Shown: positions 1-12,252, numbered from the stretch's first letter. The stretch is 64,000 nt of DNA from Phlebotomus papatasi (GCF_024763615.1 NC_077224.1:45084712-45148711); one strand, 5' to 3'. The notes: a model not told the origin generated them from the sequence alone. Numbers and translations are program-made.

Positions 1-1120
1 GTGGTCACATATAGTTCCACTTCCCACGGAAAGTGAAACACCACTCAAAAGCGGGTCAACCCCAAAATTATCGTCCGAAGACAACCCTCAAAAATTCCCC
101 AAATGCGACTTTGAGCCACCTGGTAAGTAGGTCAATGTCTCAACCACCCCCAACCCCCTCCAACTACCAAAAGATCACGCGTCAATCTCCAAGATTATTT
201 CCTCCACGTTAAGTTGAACCCGGTGTGACCTCTTGATTTTCCCACTTTACCATTCAATTAGAAAAAAAAAACCAAAATTCCAAAACCCAAGTATTTCCTG
301 AATCCATATCAAACTCAAATATCTACTGTTCTAAATCGATTAAATTATAAACAACCTATAATAATAATTTCCTTCTGCAATATCGATTTAATGATACTTG
401 AGAATGCGAGTTTTAAACGGATATCCTAAAATCTTTCAGCTTTACCTTTCTAATCGTGAATTATTCAAAATTTTTGGGTTTTTATTGTTAGCAAAACATA
501 ACAACTGAAGTAATGGATCATTCAAGATTGAGTAATTTCAGATTAAATAATTGTGAGTGCGTGGTTCGCATTGTGTGAGTAATTAAGTGGAAAGTTGTAA
601 AAAAATTAGTGCTTCGGGAAAATGTTATCAATTGACGAGAAAAAGAAATTTTTTGTACAAAATGTAATTCTGCAGAGTTTTATTTGTATCAACTGTGCGC
701 AATAAATTTAAAATTGGGGATTAACCATGGAATTATTTTCTTATTGCGAATATTGGAAATAATAAATTTTAAAGTAGTATTTAGAGAAATCATGAATTAA
801 AAAAAGCTGAAAATCCCTTTTTTGCAGAAGCTGCATTGAGGAGGACAAAGGATGTTTGATGTATTAGAAGCACTAAAAGAGGCTTTCTGTGTATAGATAT
901 CGCTCCTTAGAAATCACAAATAAGATAATAAATAGATAGAAAATTAGAAATAAACAATATCTTTTAGACTTATACCCTAGCGTGCTTTATGTGAAACAAC
1001 TTCAGAATTTATCATCCTCTTTTTTTATTGCAAAGAACCACAGAGTATCGAATTGGAACGATTTCCGTTAGCTCCTTATAATTTCCAAAAATCGGTATAA
1101 TTCAATCACGCCCTAATGCC

Positions 1121-1250
1121 CTACACAAACTTACGGCTTAAGCCGTAAAGCCCTAGACAATCTTACGACATAAGCCGTAAAGCCCAAGACAGCCTTACGA
1201 CTTAGCCGTAAAGCCCTAGACAGACTTACGGCTTAAGCCGAGAGACAAAT
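1121..1250. repeat. tandem array of ~36-bp units with a perfect palindrome
   Basis: About 3.5 units of CTTACGGCTTAAGCCGTAAAG-like sequence (first bases quoted) separated by CCCTAGACA. The first unit contains the 18-bp perfect palindrome TTACGGCTTAAGCCGTAA. The last unit merges into a MITE-like palindrome sharing the same GGCTTAAGCCGAGAGAC word. Confidence 0.75.
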
Positions 1251-1332
1251 TAGTCAGAAACTGATGGAAATGTAAACTGATCATTATATCTTGATTATAA
1301 TTACGTTAAGTCGTCTTTCAGTATAAGCCGTA
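1225..1332. repeat. small palindromic MITE (GGCTTAAGCCGAGAGAC family), copy 1
   Basis: Imperfect inverted ends GGCTTAAGCCGAGAGAC and GTCGTCTTTCAGTATAAGCC enclose about 70 bp. Related copies are at 41158-41286 and, truncated, at about 40850-40950, all with a shared AAAATGATGGAAAT-like core. Confidence 0.6.
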
Positions 1333-3536
1333 TGTCTGTCCAGCACTTTAAAAACTTCAGTAAATATGTTGTTAATTACATTTGTTAATTTTCTAACTTT
1401 TGATTCACTTAAAAAAATGAGAAGAATCAATTAGTTCAAAGATATCGGAATATTTTTTGTTCTCTATTAGCGTGTAATTCCTAATATAAACATAAGAACT
1501 TTTACTTTTTTGCATTTAATAATATATTTTTCTTCCAAGACCATGATTTCTGCCCCTGTAATTCCAAAAATGTTCACATAATTCTCGAAGAATAAGAATA
1601 ACAGAGGAGCAATTCGCATGAGTTTAGCTTATGTTGCACAAAAAAAAGAAAAAAATAATAACTTTCAATTAACTCATTGCTCAAGTTAGTTAAAAATATA
1701 AAATAAATAAATAAATAAATGAAAATATTTCTAACATAGCATATTTCTATAGATAACTTAAAAATTTGACAAATTATTTTTCAGCTACCATAGAAGCTAG
1801 TGATTTTGTATTCCGAGGGTCATTTTGCACCCCTATTTTTCGTACGTGTCTCTTTATTTCTAAAACTTAAAGGTGATCTTCGCCGATCCGATCTGTAATG
1901 TCCGATCGGTAAAGACCGTCACCTGCATCTACTGTATGTCGCAAAAATCGCAAAATGACAGTTACAGACTTCTTAATTCCATAATTTAAAACATTTGTAG
2001 TCTTTTATCCAGGAAGTTCAAATACAAAAATCTTTAACTTTTTCAATTAACCGGCTATTTATGAAGTACGAAAAGCCTAACAAATAAAATTAAACATTTT
2101 GTGTCAAAAGCAAAGGTTTCCTATAAGCTAATGATGTTTCATATATTCTAATCTTGCCCCATTAATTCAAAGTTTAAAAGATGATCTCGAGCAACTTTAA
2201 AATTAAAGGAATCTTAATGGAGTGTGACATTTCTATTTCTATTTTGTTATGATGAATTTTACTATATTTTAGTTTAAAGAGTTAAAACAAATCACTAAAA
2301 ACATAAAATTTAAAATCTTTATTAAATGTAGGAATTAGGCTTTAAATTTGGAAAGTTGAATTGTTCAATATAAAGGACAATGGGCAGAAATGTATGGTAG
2401 CTGGTCCAATCCTTCGCCAGAGATGGGACTAGGCCCATTTTGTAGGTAAGGGAATGTACTCTCCCTTCGAACGTTCATGCCTCCTTGTCAAAAAGGATTG
2501 TCAGTTCTAGGAAAATTGACAATATACTTCTGACACAATTCTGAAATTTTATTTATCGAAAACAGCTTAACCTATCATAATGAAATTCGGTTCAAAGACG
2601 ATGTATGACTTAAGTTTTAAATAAATCTTTTTAGATTTGTTCTCTTACTGCTCTATCCGGTAACTCCCATACAAATTAGTTGTGTTACAAGGCTACAAAA
2701 TGAAAACTTTTTTTCGTGTAATGGGAAACCGCCGATATTTTCGGAGTCTTTGGTGTGTCTTCAACATATCTCCCGAAAAAACTTATAGTCCATTATAGGC
2801 ATTATACGTAAAATTTCTGAGATATCTTAAAGTAAGAGTTCTTAGAAATGGGAACTTGTTTTTTTTCTCGACAATGGTATAGTGTAAGTTGTTGGTTTCA
2901 AAGAACGATTTCTAAAGGAGAACTCAAGGAACATTTTCCTAGAAGAAACCATATCCCTATCTCTCACTTTTCTTTGTAATTATTCAGATTTTCCTCAAAT
3001 ATCCTAGAATGTCCTTTAACTCCATTGAAAGCATTACGTCCTTTTGTCTCCTTAACAGAAATAATCTCCTTAAAAAAAGGAGCTAGAGGTGGTGAAAATC
3101 ATACAGTTTAAAAGTACCGTTACCAACGGAATTTTAACAAAAGGTTCAGAGTATAATGGCTTTATTATAAAACATTTGTACTCTAAACTTATTATTCAAA
3201 GTTTTGGATAAAAGTAACTTTTAAGACCTTCCGGTTTTTAGAAACTTTAACCCCTTTTCACGGAGAATATTACTGTGCGAGAGCTATTTCCCAATATTAC
3301 AATCCTTTATATGAATTTCAAGAATATTCAAAGATTTGTTAGGTAAATCTGGAAAATTGCAGAGAAAATGAAGAGATAAAGATATGTCTTGTTCTAGAAA
3401 ATTCTTCCTTGAGCCCTTCTTTAAAAATTGTTTTCTGAAACGACCAACATAAGATAAACCACCGCTATTGCATAAAAGGAGTTTTGTAAAAAAAAAACTC
3501 GTCACATTTCTTAACAATTTGTTTTATGCTCTAGTG

Positions 3537-3666
3537 CAGAGGTGTGCAAGAAACCGTTGAAACCGAATTAACGTCAAATGAAACATGTACGTCAATAGTC
3601 AAAACGCTACTATAACAAACTTATTTTGACGTTAATTCGGTTTTAACGGTTTCTTGCACACCTCTG
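3537..3666. mobile_element. hAT-type MITE with 8-bp target duplication
   Basis: A 130-bp non-autonomous element. The ends CAGAGGTGTGCAAGAAACCG and its inverted counterpart form about 43 bp of near-perfect terminal inverted repeat. It is flanked on both sides by CTCTAGTG (3529-3536 and 3667-3674). An 8-bp duplication plus CAGAGGTG-like ends is the signature of the hAT superfamily. Nothing inside could code for a transposase. Confidence 0.9.
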
Positions 3667-3734
3667 CTCTAGTGCTTTACCTACATACTTTTGAGGGTGA
3701 TCCCGGAACAAAAGTTTTTACCTTTGCCGGTACC

Positions 3735-4164
3735 TAGGGTAAGTGTGCCAAATTCCGGCCAGCTTGTAATTTCAGCCACCTTTTTTGTTCTTCGAATTTA
3801 TATGAATTTCTAGTTTTTACATATTCTAAAGATTATAAAATGCAAAAGAATAACAAAAAATGTAGCTTCGACAAACGAGAAGACGTGAAAAAGGCATTGG
3901 AAGAATTCCTGAAGGGCGAGGAACTATGAGAATGAAGGTGGCCGAAATAGGGCACCAAAGCTATGTCTACATTTTTATTCATTTTAAAATGTATTAAGAA
4001 TGATTTTAGAGTAAATAAAGACGATAAACTGTCTACAATGTTCTAAGCCATACTCCTTAAATAGAAGGAATAAAAAACTCAATTTCTATTAAAGATATTA
4101 CATTTCAAACTTGAGACTTTGGCGCTTGCATGCAACTATGCCGAAATTTGGCACACTTACCTTA
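3735..4164. mobile_element. TA-flanked mariner-like MITE, copy 1
   Basis: Ends TAGGGTAAGTGTGCCAAATT and, inverted, TAAGGTAAGTGTGCCAAATT, bounded by TA. The 430-bp body has a full homologue at 17902-18322, including the shared block around GAACTATGAGAATGAAGGTG. TA borders suggest the Tc1/mariner superfamily. No coding frame. Confidence 0.8.
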
Positions 4165-5856
4165 TATTTGATGGTATGGGTCTCATTCGTGGCGAAAGGA
4201 TGGACCATTTTGCCCATTCTCCTTTAATCTTTACATACCTCAAAATTAAAATAATGACAGATTGCCAGAATAATATGGTCTTTTGATCTGTTGAAAGTCG
4301 ATTTCAAATTTCAAATCCTATTTTCAATTAAATATTATATCAATCTATAAATATTGCAGAGGATCAATTCTAATCTAAAGTTTCTTTTGGGTGAAACAAT
4401 TTTAAATTGTATCACTTTTTTCTTCTCCTTAAAGAAAAAGAAGGGGAGACAATTGAGGTTGTTCCAAAAAAGAAAAAGTTACAACTAGAATTATGCCCCT
4501 GTGATATTGAATGAGCATAAATTAAATATAACGAAAATTTATATTTTAAACAAAGCCTGTGTAAGAATTTAGTTTACGTCTAAAGTATTCTAAAGCAATA
4601 GAAAAAATTGAAAATAAGAAAAAACATAAATAAAACATCACTATTTTTATAAACAATACACTGTTCAAAATTAATTCTTAAAGGTCAAATAAACATTCTA
4701 CATCCAGACAAAATACCCAAAGATGTGTTGAATTTTATACGATAAATTGATTAATTGATCGTAACTTTTGAAATTTCCCAAGATATTTGATATTCTACAA
4801 AATGCTAAATTGAAAAAAAATTAATTGGTGTGGAACAATAAAACTGTCTCATTTTTTAAAAAATGTTTCAAAGTTATTTCCTATACATGTTTTATTGAAA
4901 AATGCAAAAATAATTTGCAATTATAAAACAATAAATGGATAGAATTTCATATGTTGTAAATTTCCAAATGAAGAATTGAAAAATATAGAAAATTCTTGCT
5001 TTTAGCATCAGGAAAATGCTCATTCATCGGAAACACAACAAAACATTCAATAGACTTCAATTTATGCTGAATCTATTGGCTGCTAAGTGAGAACTTTGCC
5101 CACGTGAATAGTTATTGCGGCTGTTACGGACATTACGGAGGTGGATGAAATTCCAAGTCACTCGTTCTGAAAAAAGAAGTGCTGGAAACCCCAAAAAATA
5201 CCACCAATTAGTTGGTGAAGGTTGAATATTCCACCGTAAAAGAATTGAGGTGTTATAAGGCACGGAAAGATTGATGGATTTTGTTTAATTTTTTTTTCGG
5301 AGGGTGGATTTTCCAACCCCAAAAACGTATCTACAGACAATGATGTTCCACTTTTTAATATACAAGACATTAGCCACCCCCTTGATGATTTTCAATGTGT
5401 TTTTTTTCCCACCCAGGGAAAGCGGGAACAAGGTAGAAAATATTAGTTGAGGAAAAGTGTATAAGAATTTTGACCTTCACATTCACATGAAAAAAAATTG
5501 CTAGATTTCCGATTGTAATATTCGTCGATCCTTTGTATAAATCCCATTAATTCTTTCATAATTGTAGTTACAATTCACTGATAACATTAAGCAATTCATT
5601 ACCATTTTCAATATTACACTCGTCTGGTCGTTCGATTCCTCATACTCCATGTTTCTTTAATTAATTCTGCAAGAGCTAGACGAAGTCAATACACTCAGAA
5701 CAGATGATGCAATAATCCAATTAACTTTTGGGTCTATAAAACAATATTACAGATCAAATACTTCATATAATTCCTCAAAGTTTCTGATGTACAGAATAAT
5801 CGAAAAACTTTTTAAAACGTATGTGAATTCGTCCTATCTCCTACAGCTTTAAAAAA

Positions 5857-5944
5857 TACGCCTTCCGTTCCCAGAAAAAGTCGTACGTTTGCTAGTACAT
5901 TTTGTATGAAAAAATGTCCGACCTTTTTCGGAACAGAGGGAGTA
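5857..5944. mobile_element. 88-bp Stowaway-like mini-MITE
   Basis: Inverted ends TACGCCTTCCGTTCCCAGAA and TACTCCCTCTGTTCCGAAAA bounded by TA. The CTCCCTCTGTTCC word resembles Stowaway/Tc1-mariner termini known mainly from plants, so the likeness may be coincidental. Too short to encode anything. Confidence 0.7.
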
Positions 5945-6081
5945 ATATCTTAAGCTATTCAGTAATGAGTTACTGTTACCGGTTCAATGTTATCACTCAT
6001 AATTAAGTATTAGGCGTAATAAAAGCTGCTCAATCATAGTAGATAATTTCTTTCCAATCCCGACAAAGATACAACGAAATC

Positions 6082-6446
6082 ATCCTGTAGTGGAATTCTG
6101 TAATATTCTGGCAATGTCACATGACAAATTGCGTTCGAATCTCAGGAGAGCTTTTTCGAAAATGCGATTCTGTAGCCGTGACATTGCCATTTTTGCTTAC
6201 GTGGTATTGTCAGAAGTGAAATAATTGAGATTCCTGGCAATTCAAATGACAATGAATTTTATTAAACAAATCAAGCAAGATAACCTGTATTTGAATATTA
6301 TTACTATGTAAAGAGATTTCATTAAAAAATCAATTAAGTGAATTTTCGAACTCATATGATATGACAAAAAAAGCTCGATTGGCATTGTCAGGTTTCGAAC
6401 TCACGTGTGACAATGCTACGAAAATTACGGAATTCCCCTACTGGAT
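6082..6446. mobile_element. ~360-bp MITE, copy 1
   Basis: Terminal inverted repeats of about 35 bp (GTAGTGGAATTCTGTAAT against AGTAGGGGAATTCCGTAAT) close on a GGCAATGTCACA word at each side. A second copy in opposite orientation is at 6974-7338, with a SINE between them. Confidence 0.8.
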
Positions 6447-6684
6447 GCATATTCATATTGTGCTACTTTCGAAATCGAAAAACTCACTTAGAAAAAATCG
6501 ACTCAATTGCTTCATTCACAGGTAGAGTTTAAAAAATTCGAAGATTAGTTTCTAACGCCCAAGTAAACACATTTTTATTTTTCGTTCTGTCCGCATGTTG
6601 GTTAAAAAACTTCCTATTCGCATTTTAAAGTGTATCAAGTGCCAGTCTGGGTTGCACCTTATTGTGGGGAAAAATTCCCCATGG

Positions 6685-6975
6685 AGGCCTCAGTAGCGCA
6701 AAAGGCAAGTCTGTTGGGTCTTGAACGGAAGAGATCTCTGACTCGACTCACAGTGTTATGAGTTCGAATCCCGCCCGGTGCAAGCAACTGAACGGCTAGA
6801 AAAAGACATTTTCACTGTGATATAACGTAATAAAAATGCACCGCCTCTGCAGAAAAAAACTCTGGGAGCATGGAAGAAGCATTTACATTACGAGGAAGGC
6901 GGTCCTGGGCGATCTACGATCAGTAGATTCTTCCAACACGGGATATACGACATGACTGAATTGTAACAAATATAT
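6685..6975 (+). mobile_element. tRNA-derived SINE, copy 1 (tail interrupted by a MITE)
   Basis: An A-box-like stretch near 6691 (CAGTAGCGCAAAAGGCAAG) and a B-box GAGTTCGAATCCCGCC about 70 bp on are the internal RNA polymerase III promoter of a tRNA-related SINE. The body (GCACCGCC, GGGAGCATGGAAGAAGCAT, CTCCTGGGCGA-like words) matches the copy at 10903-11226. Its tail ATACGATTATAATAATAATT resumes at 7336, after the MITE at 6974-7338, so that MITE inserted into an existing SINE. Confidence 0.8.
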
Positions 6976-7338
6976 CCTGTAGGAGAATTCTGTAATTTTC
7001 GTGGCATTATCACGCGTGAGTTCGAAACCTGACAATGCCATTCAAGCTTTTTTTTATCATATTATATGAGTTCGAAAATGCAATTCATTGAATTTTTAAT
7101 GAAATCCCTTTACTTGAAGATTTTATGAAAATACAATACGTCTTGTTTGATTTGTTTAACAAAATTTATTGTCATTTGAATTGCCAGAAATCTCAAATAT
7201 GTGACTTCTGACAATGCCACGTGAGTTGAAATGGCAATGTCACGGATACAGAATCGCATTTTCCACATAGCTCTCCTAAGATTCGAACCCAATTTGTCAT
7301 ATGGCATTGCCAGAGCGTTACAGAATTTCCCTCCTGAT
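6974..7338. mobile_element. ~360-bp MITE, copy 2, inserted in a SINE tail
   Basis: Inverted homologue of the element at 6082-6446, with ends CCTGTAGGAGAATTCTGTAA and CAGGAGGGAAATTCTGTAAC (inverted). The flanks ATATATC and GATACGATT are contiguous in the other SINE copy (ATATATCTCGATACGATT), which gives an empty-site comparison. The 65-codon frame across it is not a gene. Confidence 0.8.
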
Positions 7339-7676
7339 ACGATTATAATAATAATTGCCCATAATAATCGCTAAATAATTTTTTTAACAGCTTACTAATG
7401 AGATATTCAACAAATTTTTCCCACATTGAGCGAAAAATTTATTTTCAAAATTCGAAATTGATTTTCCATTTACTTTTTATTCAAGACACTGTTGGAGAAT
7501 CAAACTCCAGCTATGCATGGAAAGAGACTCAATAAAATATTGCAAGTTTTTTTCGATTTTTGTACTCTCCTGAGAAAGTCCAAAACAGCAGGATCCTTAC
7601 GTTCACTAATAACCTTCTCTGAGACCCCTTTTTGGTGAAAGCAATGTATCGATTCTAAGGTATATCAAAGACAACT

Positions 7677-7872
7677 TAGGGAGAAGTGGGGCGCCTTTGA
7701 AATTGAGATTTTTCTCCCATGTTTAAGTGGAATTGAGCAATTTTATATACATGTCATAATGTAATTTAGTTTCTCAATCTCTTTGTGCAGCTAAATTATA
7801 TCACGATAAGGCTCAATTTTATTTAAAAATAAGTGGAAAATCCAAATTTCAAAGCTGCCCCACTTCCTCCTA
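7677..7872. mobile_element. TA-flanked MITE (AAGTGGGGC ends)
   Basis: A 196-bp element with ends TAGGGAGAAGTGGGGCGCCT and, inverted, TAGGAGGAAGTGGGGCAGCT, each continuing TTTGAAATT. TA borders. No coding capacity. Confidence 0.75.
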
Positions 7873-7949
7873 CCCAAAAACCCGTTGGAAGTTCGAGCAT
7901 TTGAATTGACGAATTGCACAAAAATGTGAAAGAGTGAACATTTATTATA

Positions 7950-8130
7950 AAAAAGACTAAATTTTTCTTATGTTTTCCAGTAAATGTGACTAATCGCACC
8001 CATAGGAAAAATTGTCCATATTTAAAAAAAAAATTATTACGGAGTCACATTTTTACAGAAATATAGGAAAAATTCAGTCATTATAACCCTTGGGACCGTG
8101 CAAAGCATGGGCACTTTTGCCTAAGACTGG
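7950..8130. repeat. half copy of the GCCCATGC palindromic MITE
   Basis: The words GTGACTAATCGCACC, AAAATTCAGTCATTATAA and GCAAAGCATGGGCACTTTTG match one half of the element at 29751-29976. Confidence 0.55.
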
Positions 8131-8185
8131 TTATAAAAATATATTGCCATAGATAGATCAGATTCATTAAAAGGATTAAAAGGAA

Positions 8186-8893
8186 TAGGGGAATGTACAC
8201 ATGATTCACATACACTGAACCTTCAAACGATGCGAATTTTGTCTTTGTTAGCTCGTTTACTATTTCTCAGCTCGTCTCATGAGGTTAATAATTCTATCTT
8301 ATTCCTAAGAAATGACGAACTAGCTCTTTGCAAGAAAAGAGAAAACTTGAGGGTTCACTGTGTGCAAACCGGGGTATGGAAACTTCGTATTTTATATTTC
8401 GTATTTTACATGTTCGTATTACACATTTCGTATTGCGGAAACTTCGTATTCTAGTACATTTCGTATTTTACCATTTCGTATTTCACATTTCGTCTTTCAT
8501 ATATTTTGTACAAAAATTGAACAGGCGCTAACTGAAAACTTCCCATAAGCACAGAAAATTTCCCTTTGTCCCAAACAGACAATACTGATAATTAGAGCTT
8601 GAAATTCGACTTTAAACTCAGACCGGAGGCGCATAGGGACCTTAAGCCCATAAAACTGCAATTCTATTATTTTATCGGTTGATATACTCGTGTAAAATGT
8701 ATGGCAAACGAAATGTTCTATTTTTTGTACAAAATGTATGAAAGACGAAATGTAAAATACGAAATGGTCAAATACGAAATGTACTAGAATACGAAGTTTC
8801 CGCTATACGAAATGTGCAATATGAACATGTAAAATATGAAATGTAAAATACGAAGTTTCCGCAAACCGTGCAAACCATGCCTGCATTCCCCTA
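8186..8893. mobile_element. 708-bp foldback element with repeated TTTCGTATT words
   Basis: TA-bounded ends TAGGGGAATGTACACATG and inverted TAGGGGAATGCAGGCATG. The subterminal arms at about 8379-8519 and 8690-8870 are inverted copies, each made of TTTCGTATT/ATACGAAAT words every 10-20 bp. Overlapping frames of 62-74 codons at the left arm are products of this repetition, not genes. Confidence 0.75.
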
Positions 8894-10339
8894 TGGGAAT
8901 GACAGGTTCAAAGCCACAGTGTATGCTAATTCTAAAAGTCTTCCCTAATTTTACTTATAGTTTCACGAAAGGTGATTATTGGGGTGTGCACTAAAAAAAC
9001 CAGCAAATTTCATTCAATGGAAAAGATTTTGTACTAGAAAATATCTTTCTAATTTCTAAATGTTTTGTAAATTAAAAAAATGAATTATTATTTCCTATAT
9101 AAAATATAGTTTATTGCTAAGAGCTTCACTACCGATCAGAAAGTGATTCAAAATAGTTGTATATCTCTTGTTTATAATAAACTTACCGGCAAAATTTTAA
9201 TAGTCCATGGAAAAGCTGTGGTAGTAAAAGAATTGCATAAGAGTTTATAAAATATTTAAAACCAAATGACGACGACATTTTCTGAGAGTACACAGCATAC
9301 AAAAAAAAATTCAATTTCATCCATGAAAAGATTCCACTTCCAGCAATTAGTATAATTGTTGAGCAAATGCAAATTTTATCGGGAAATTGTGGTTTATTTC
9401 TGTTTCTTTTACATGTATATAATTTTTCTTTCTTCGTCGATTTAAACTTATAATCCAAAATTACAAGAAAAAGGAAGAGAACTGAGAAATATGAAAAAAT
9501 ATATATTTACAAAAAAATAATTCATTGTTATGTCTATAAATTAATTTACTAACTAAATTTCTCACACTCTCGCATAATAATTATAATTTTATGGTTTAAA
9601 CCTAATGTAGAAACAGTACAAAAAAAGCCCGAGAATTACCTCCAAAGAGTATACAAATAAAATCAGTACGAAATATCTCGCTAAAGAATAAATTATGTAC
9701 ACATGATAATTAAAATATGGGGATAAACTCGTATGTTGTGTAAAAAGGTTCTCAAAAAAACCCAAAACATCAGTCAATTGTAGATATTTTCCAGTTCCTA
9801 TAAATATGTTTTCCTATAAATAGTTGCTAAACCATTTTTTTCCAATAAGTGTATCAAGTATCAACATTTTGGAATAAAATCTATTCAATACTCTAACTAC
9901 TCTGAATAATGCGATCTATACAATCGCAAGAAAATGATACAGTGGCGAACATAAGAAGTGTCACGCATTTTCAATCAATTTTTCTGCGTGTTTTTCCCGA
10001 AATCAGCTTTGCCAACTAATTCACCCAAAAATAATTGATTAACACAACCTACAACCATGAAGGAATTCTCTATGAACTTGGACTTCTGCCCCACCTTGAT
10101 GTGCTAGTGAGGCGCTAAATGCTGTATTTACTCGACTTTTCGCAAATGTTTTTCACGCGAAGAGTGAAGAAAGATTTTTTTCTTTTGTTGGTATTTTGTA
10201 TTGCTTTCATGAAAAAAGCAAATAAATAAACGCTTTTGTCCACAGTTTTGAACAATCATCACGAGGTTGGCATTTAACCCTTTCACTATTCAAAATTAAT
10301 CATTTTCTGATTCATGATTCACATTTAAAGGCGCGAAAA

Positions 10340-10760
10340 TAGGGGTTTGTAGGTGTATGAAAAATTTTGAAAATTTGAAAGTGTTCGAGGGGTCACTCAT
10401 CGCAGGGAGTTGGAACCAATCGAAAGGGAACATGCGGAAATCACTTTTTAGAAACTTGAAAAACTCGAATAGCCCTATGCGTGAAAAAATCAAAAAAAAG
10501 CAAGAGGAATCTGAGGAATGCATAGAGATCCCAAGGAACCCGAGTAACTTACAGGAAATTCGAAGAACATACGAGGAACTTAAGAAACTGACAAGTAATC
10601 CGAAAACGCTTAGAAAGCCACTTAGAGAGCCGGGGAACTAAAGAAACTTACGAGGAATCCGAATCCGAGGACTACACAGAGATTCCGAAAAACCCGAGTA
10701 ACTTGCAGGAAACTCAAAGGGATCCCGGTCAAAATCCCGAAAGCTAGAATCCCTACCTAC
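10340..10760. repeat. purine-rich degenerate repeat tract, left part
   Basis: GAAGAACC/GAGGAAC-type words recur. One 40-bp block around ACCCGAGTAACTTACAGGAA is repeated about 150 bp later as ACCCGAGTAACTTGCAGGAA. The open frame at 10357-10641 (Lys/Glu/Asn/Pro-rich) follows from this composition. I do not call it a gene. Confidence 0.55.
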
Positions 10761-10902
10761 TTCAACGATTGCACTCGCGCTTACTGGAGACCAAGGGAAA
10801 TTTTCTGTGTTTTAGAAAATTACTTCACACGTTTTCGTATAATTTCGTCCCTTTCAGGATTATGACCATTCAGGATTTTGGCCTTCTTAAGGCTTTGGAG
10901 AA

Positions 10903-11226
10903 TCAGTGGCGCAATAGGCAAGACCGTTGGTTCTTGGGCGGATCGATTCCCCGGCTCGACTTACTGATGTGAGTTCGAGTCCCGCCCGGTGCAAAGATCT
11001 GAATGTCTAATTTAGGCAATTTTCATATGTTAATAACGTAATATAATGCACCGCCTACGCCCAACAACTCCGGGAGCATGGAAGAAGCATCCATAATGCG
11101 GGGAAGACGCTCCTGGGCGAGTCTACAAACGGACTAGCAGATTCTTCTAACACCGGGATATGGACATTGTAAAAAATGATCAACTTTGCAATGAATATAT
11201 CTCGATACGATTAATAATAATAATAG
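10903..11226 (+). mobile_element. tRNA-derived SINE, copy 2 (uninterrupted)
   Basis: Contains GTGGCGCAATAGGCAAGA (A-box) and GAGTTCGAGTCCCGCC (B-box), then a non-tRNA body homologous to 6685-6975, ending in an AATAATAATAAT tail. Trinucleotide tails are usual for insect SINEs copied by a non-LTR retrotransposon. It splits a purine-rich repeat tract. Confidence 0.85.
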
Positions 11227-11569
11227 GGCTTTAGCCAAGGGCCTGATATTTCCTATGTTTCCCATATGTTTCTAGCGAGCCGAAAAAACTTTTGAGTTTA
11301 TTAGCTGTTTTCTGTCATTGTAGAATGAATTAGCAAAAAATACTAATACAAAATAAAAGCCAATTTAATAACGAAGAGGCAACCGAAAACCCTAAATTGG
11401 CAACCTACGTCGTTTTGAAGATATCTCGTGAAATATGTACGAAAACAGAGAAAAAATTACACTAAAACTGGTCGCATTTTCAGAGCTAATGTCACCCCCC
11501 TGGCTTTAGCGTTCGGCATTTTGGTAATAGAGACATTAGTTTTCGGAGATTTTCTCTGCCACCGATTCG

Positions 11570-12010
11570 AAGAACTTACGAGAAGCAGATGGCAAACCTG
11601 AAGAACCCACGGAACTGGCGAGCATCCGAAGAACATTATGGGAACCTAAAGAACTCATGGAGGGAAGTTCGAGACATCCATTATTATCTTTTTCGAGATG
11701 TCAAAGAACCTGAGAACCTGAAAGAACCTGAACCAGGAACTCGCAGAACCATATGGGAAATCCATAAAGACCCCAAGGAACCAGCGAGGAAATTAAAGAA
11801 CAACTGGCAAACTAGAGGAACTCACAAAACATTCACGGTAAAGTTGAAGGAATCAAGGGAAACTCATCAGGAACCCAAAAAAAAAAACTTGCGAGAAACT
11901 CAAAAAACCCACGCGTAACCCGAAAAACCTTCGGGAAACCTAAAAAATTCATGAGAAACAACTTAGAAACCGAAGAACCCAAAGATCATTTCGAACATTC
12001 GTGAACTCAA
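11570..12010. repeat. purine-rich degenerate repeat tract, right part
   Basis: Same character as the tract at 10340-10760: GAACCTGAAGAACC-like words, with a 109-codon frame at 11589-11918 of biased composition. The two tracts lie either side of a SINE and intervening AT-rich DNA, and may be one older repeat. Confidence 0.5.
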
Positions 12011-12252
12011 ACCATTTTAATTACATATGAATTACCCCGTGACACTATTGGACCTATTGGACGCATACTTTTTGAAATAATCCAACTAATTTCGAAATCT
12101 TTCAATTGAATAAAAAAAAATGTTCCTTCATGTAATTTTGACGCCACTAGAGGTAATCGAGCCAACTCTGAATGTTCCAAATGCTTCTAAGGCCGGCTTC
12201 AGATCTAAGGTTTAGCCCAGTTCCAGATGATCTCGAAACGTTCGAAACCAGT

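Larger units (their letters stand above)
1..3534. other. intergenic DNA, no gene seen
   Basis: AT-rich sequence far downstream of the bib stop. It contains a short tandem palindrome array near 1121-1250, a MITE-like palindrome at 1225-1332, a TAAA microsatellite near 1703 and a fragment of the TAGGGGAAA-type repeat near 2430-2480. The 77-codon minus-strand frame at 3284-3517 has no recognisable similarity. Confidence 0.6.

Noticed and set aside
1121..1250. Possible CRISPR-like array of palindromic repeats
   Set aside because: No regular spacers, insect DNA, and units shade into a MITE; a simple tandem repeat.
8230..8548. Three overlapping plus-strand frames
   Set aside because: Products of the TTTCGTATT repeat in a foldback element.
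11589..11918. 109-codon Lys/Glu-rich frame
   Set aside because: Arises from a purine-rich repeat also seen at 10340-10760 without an equivalent protein.
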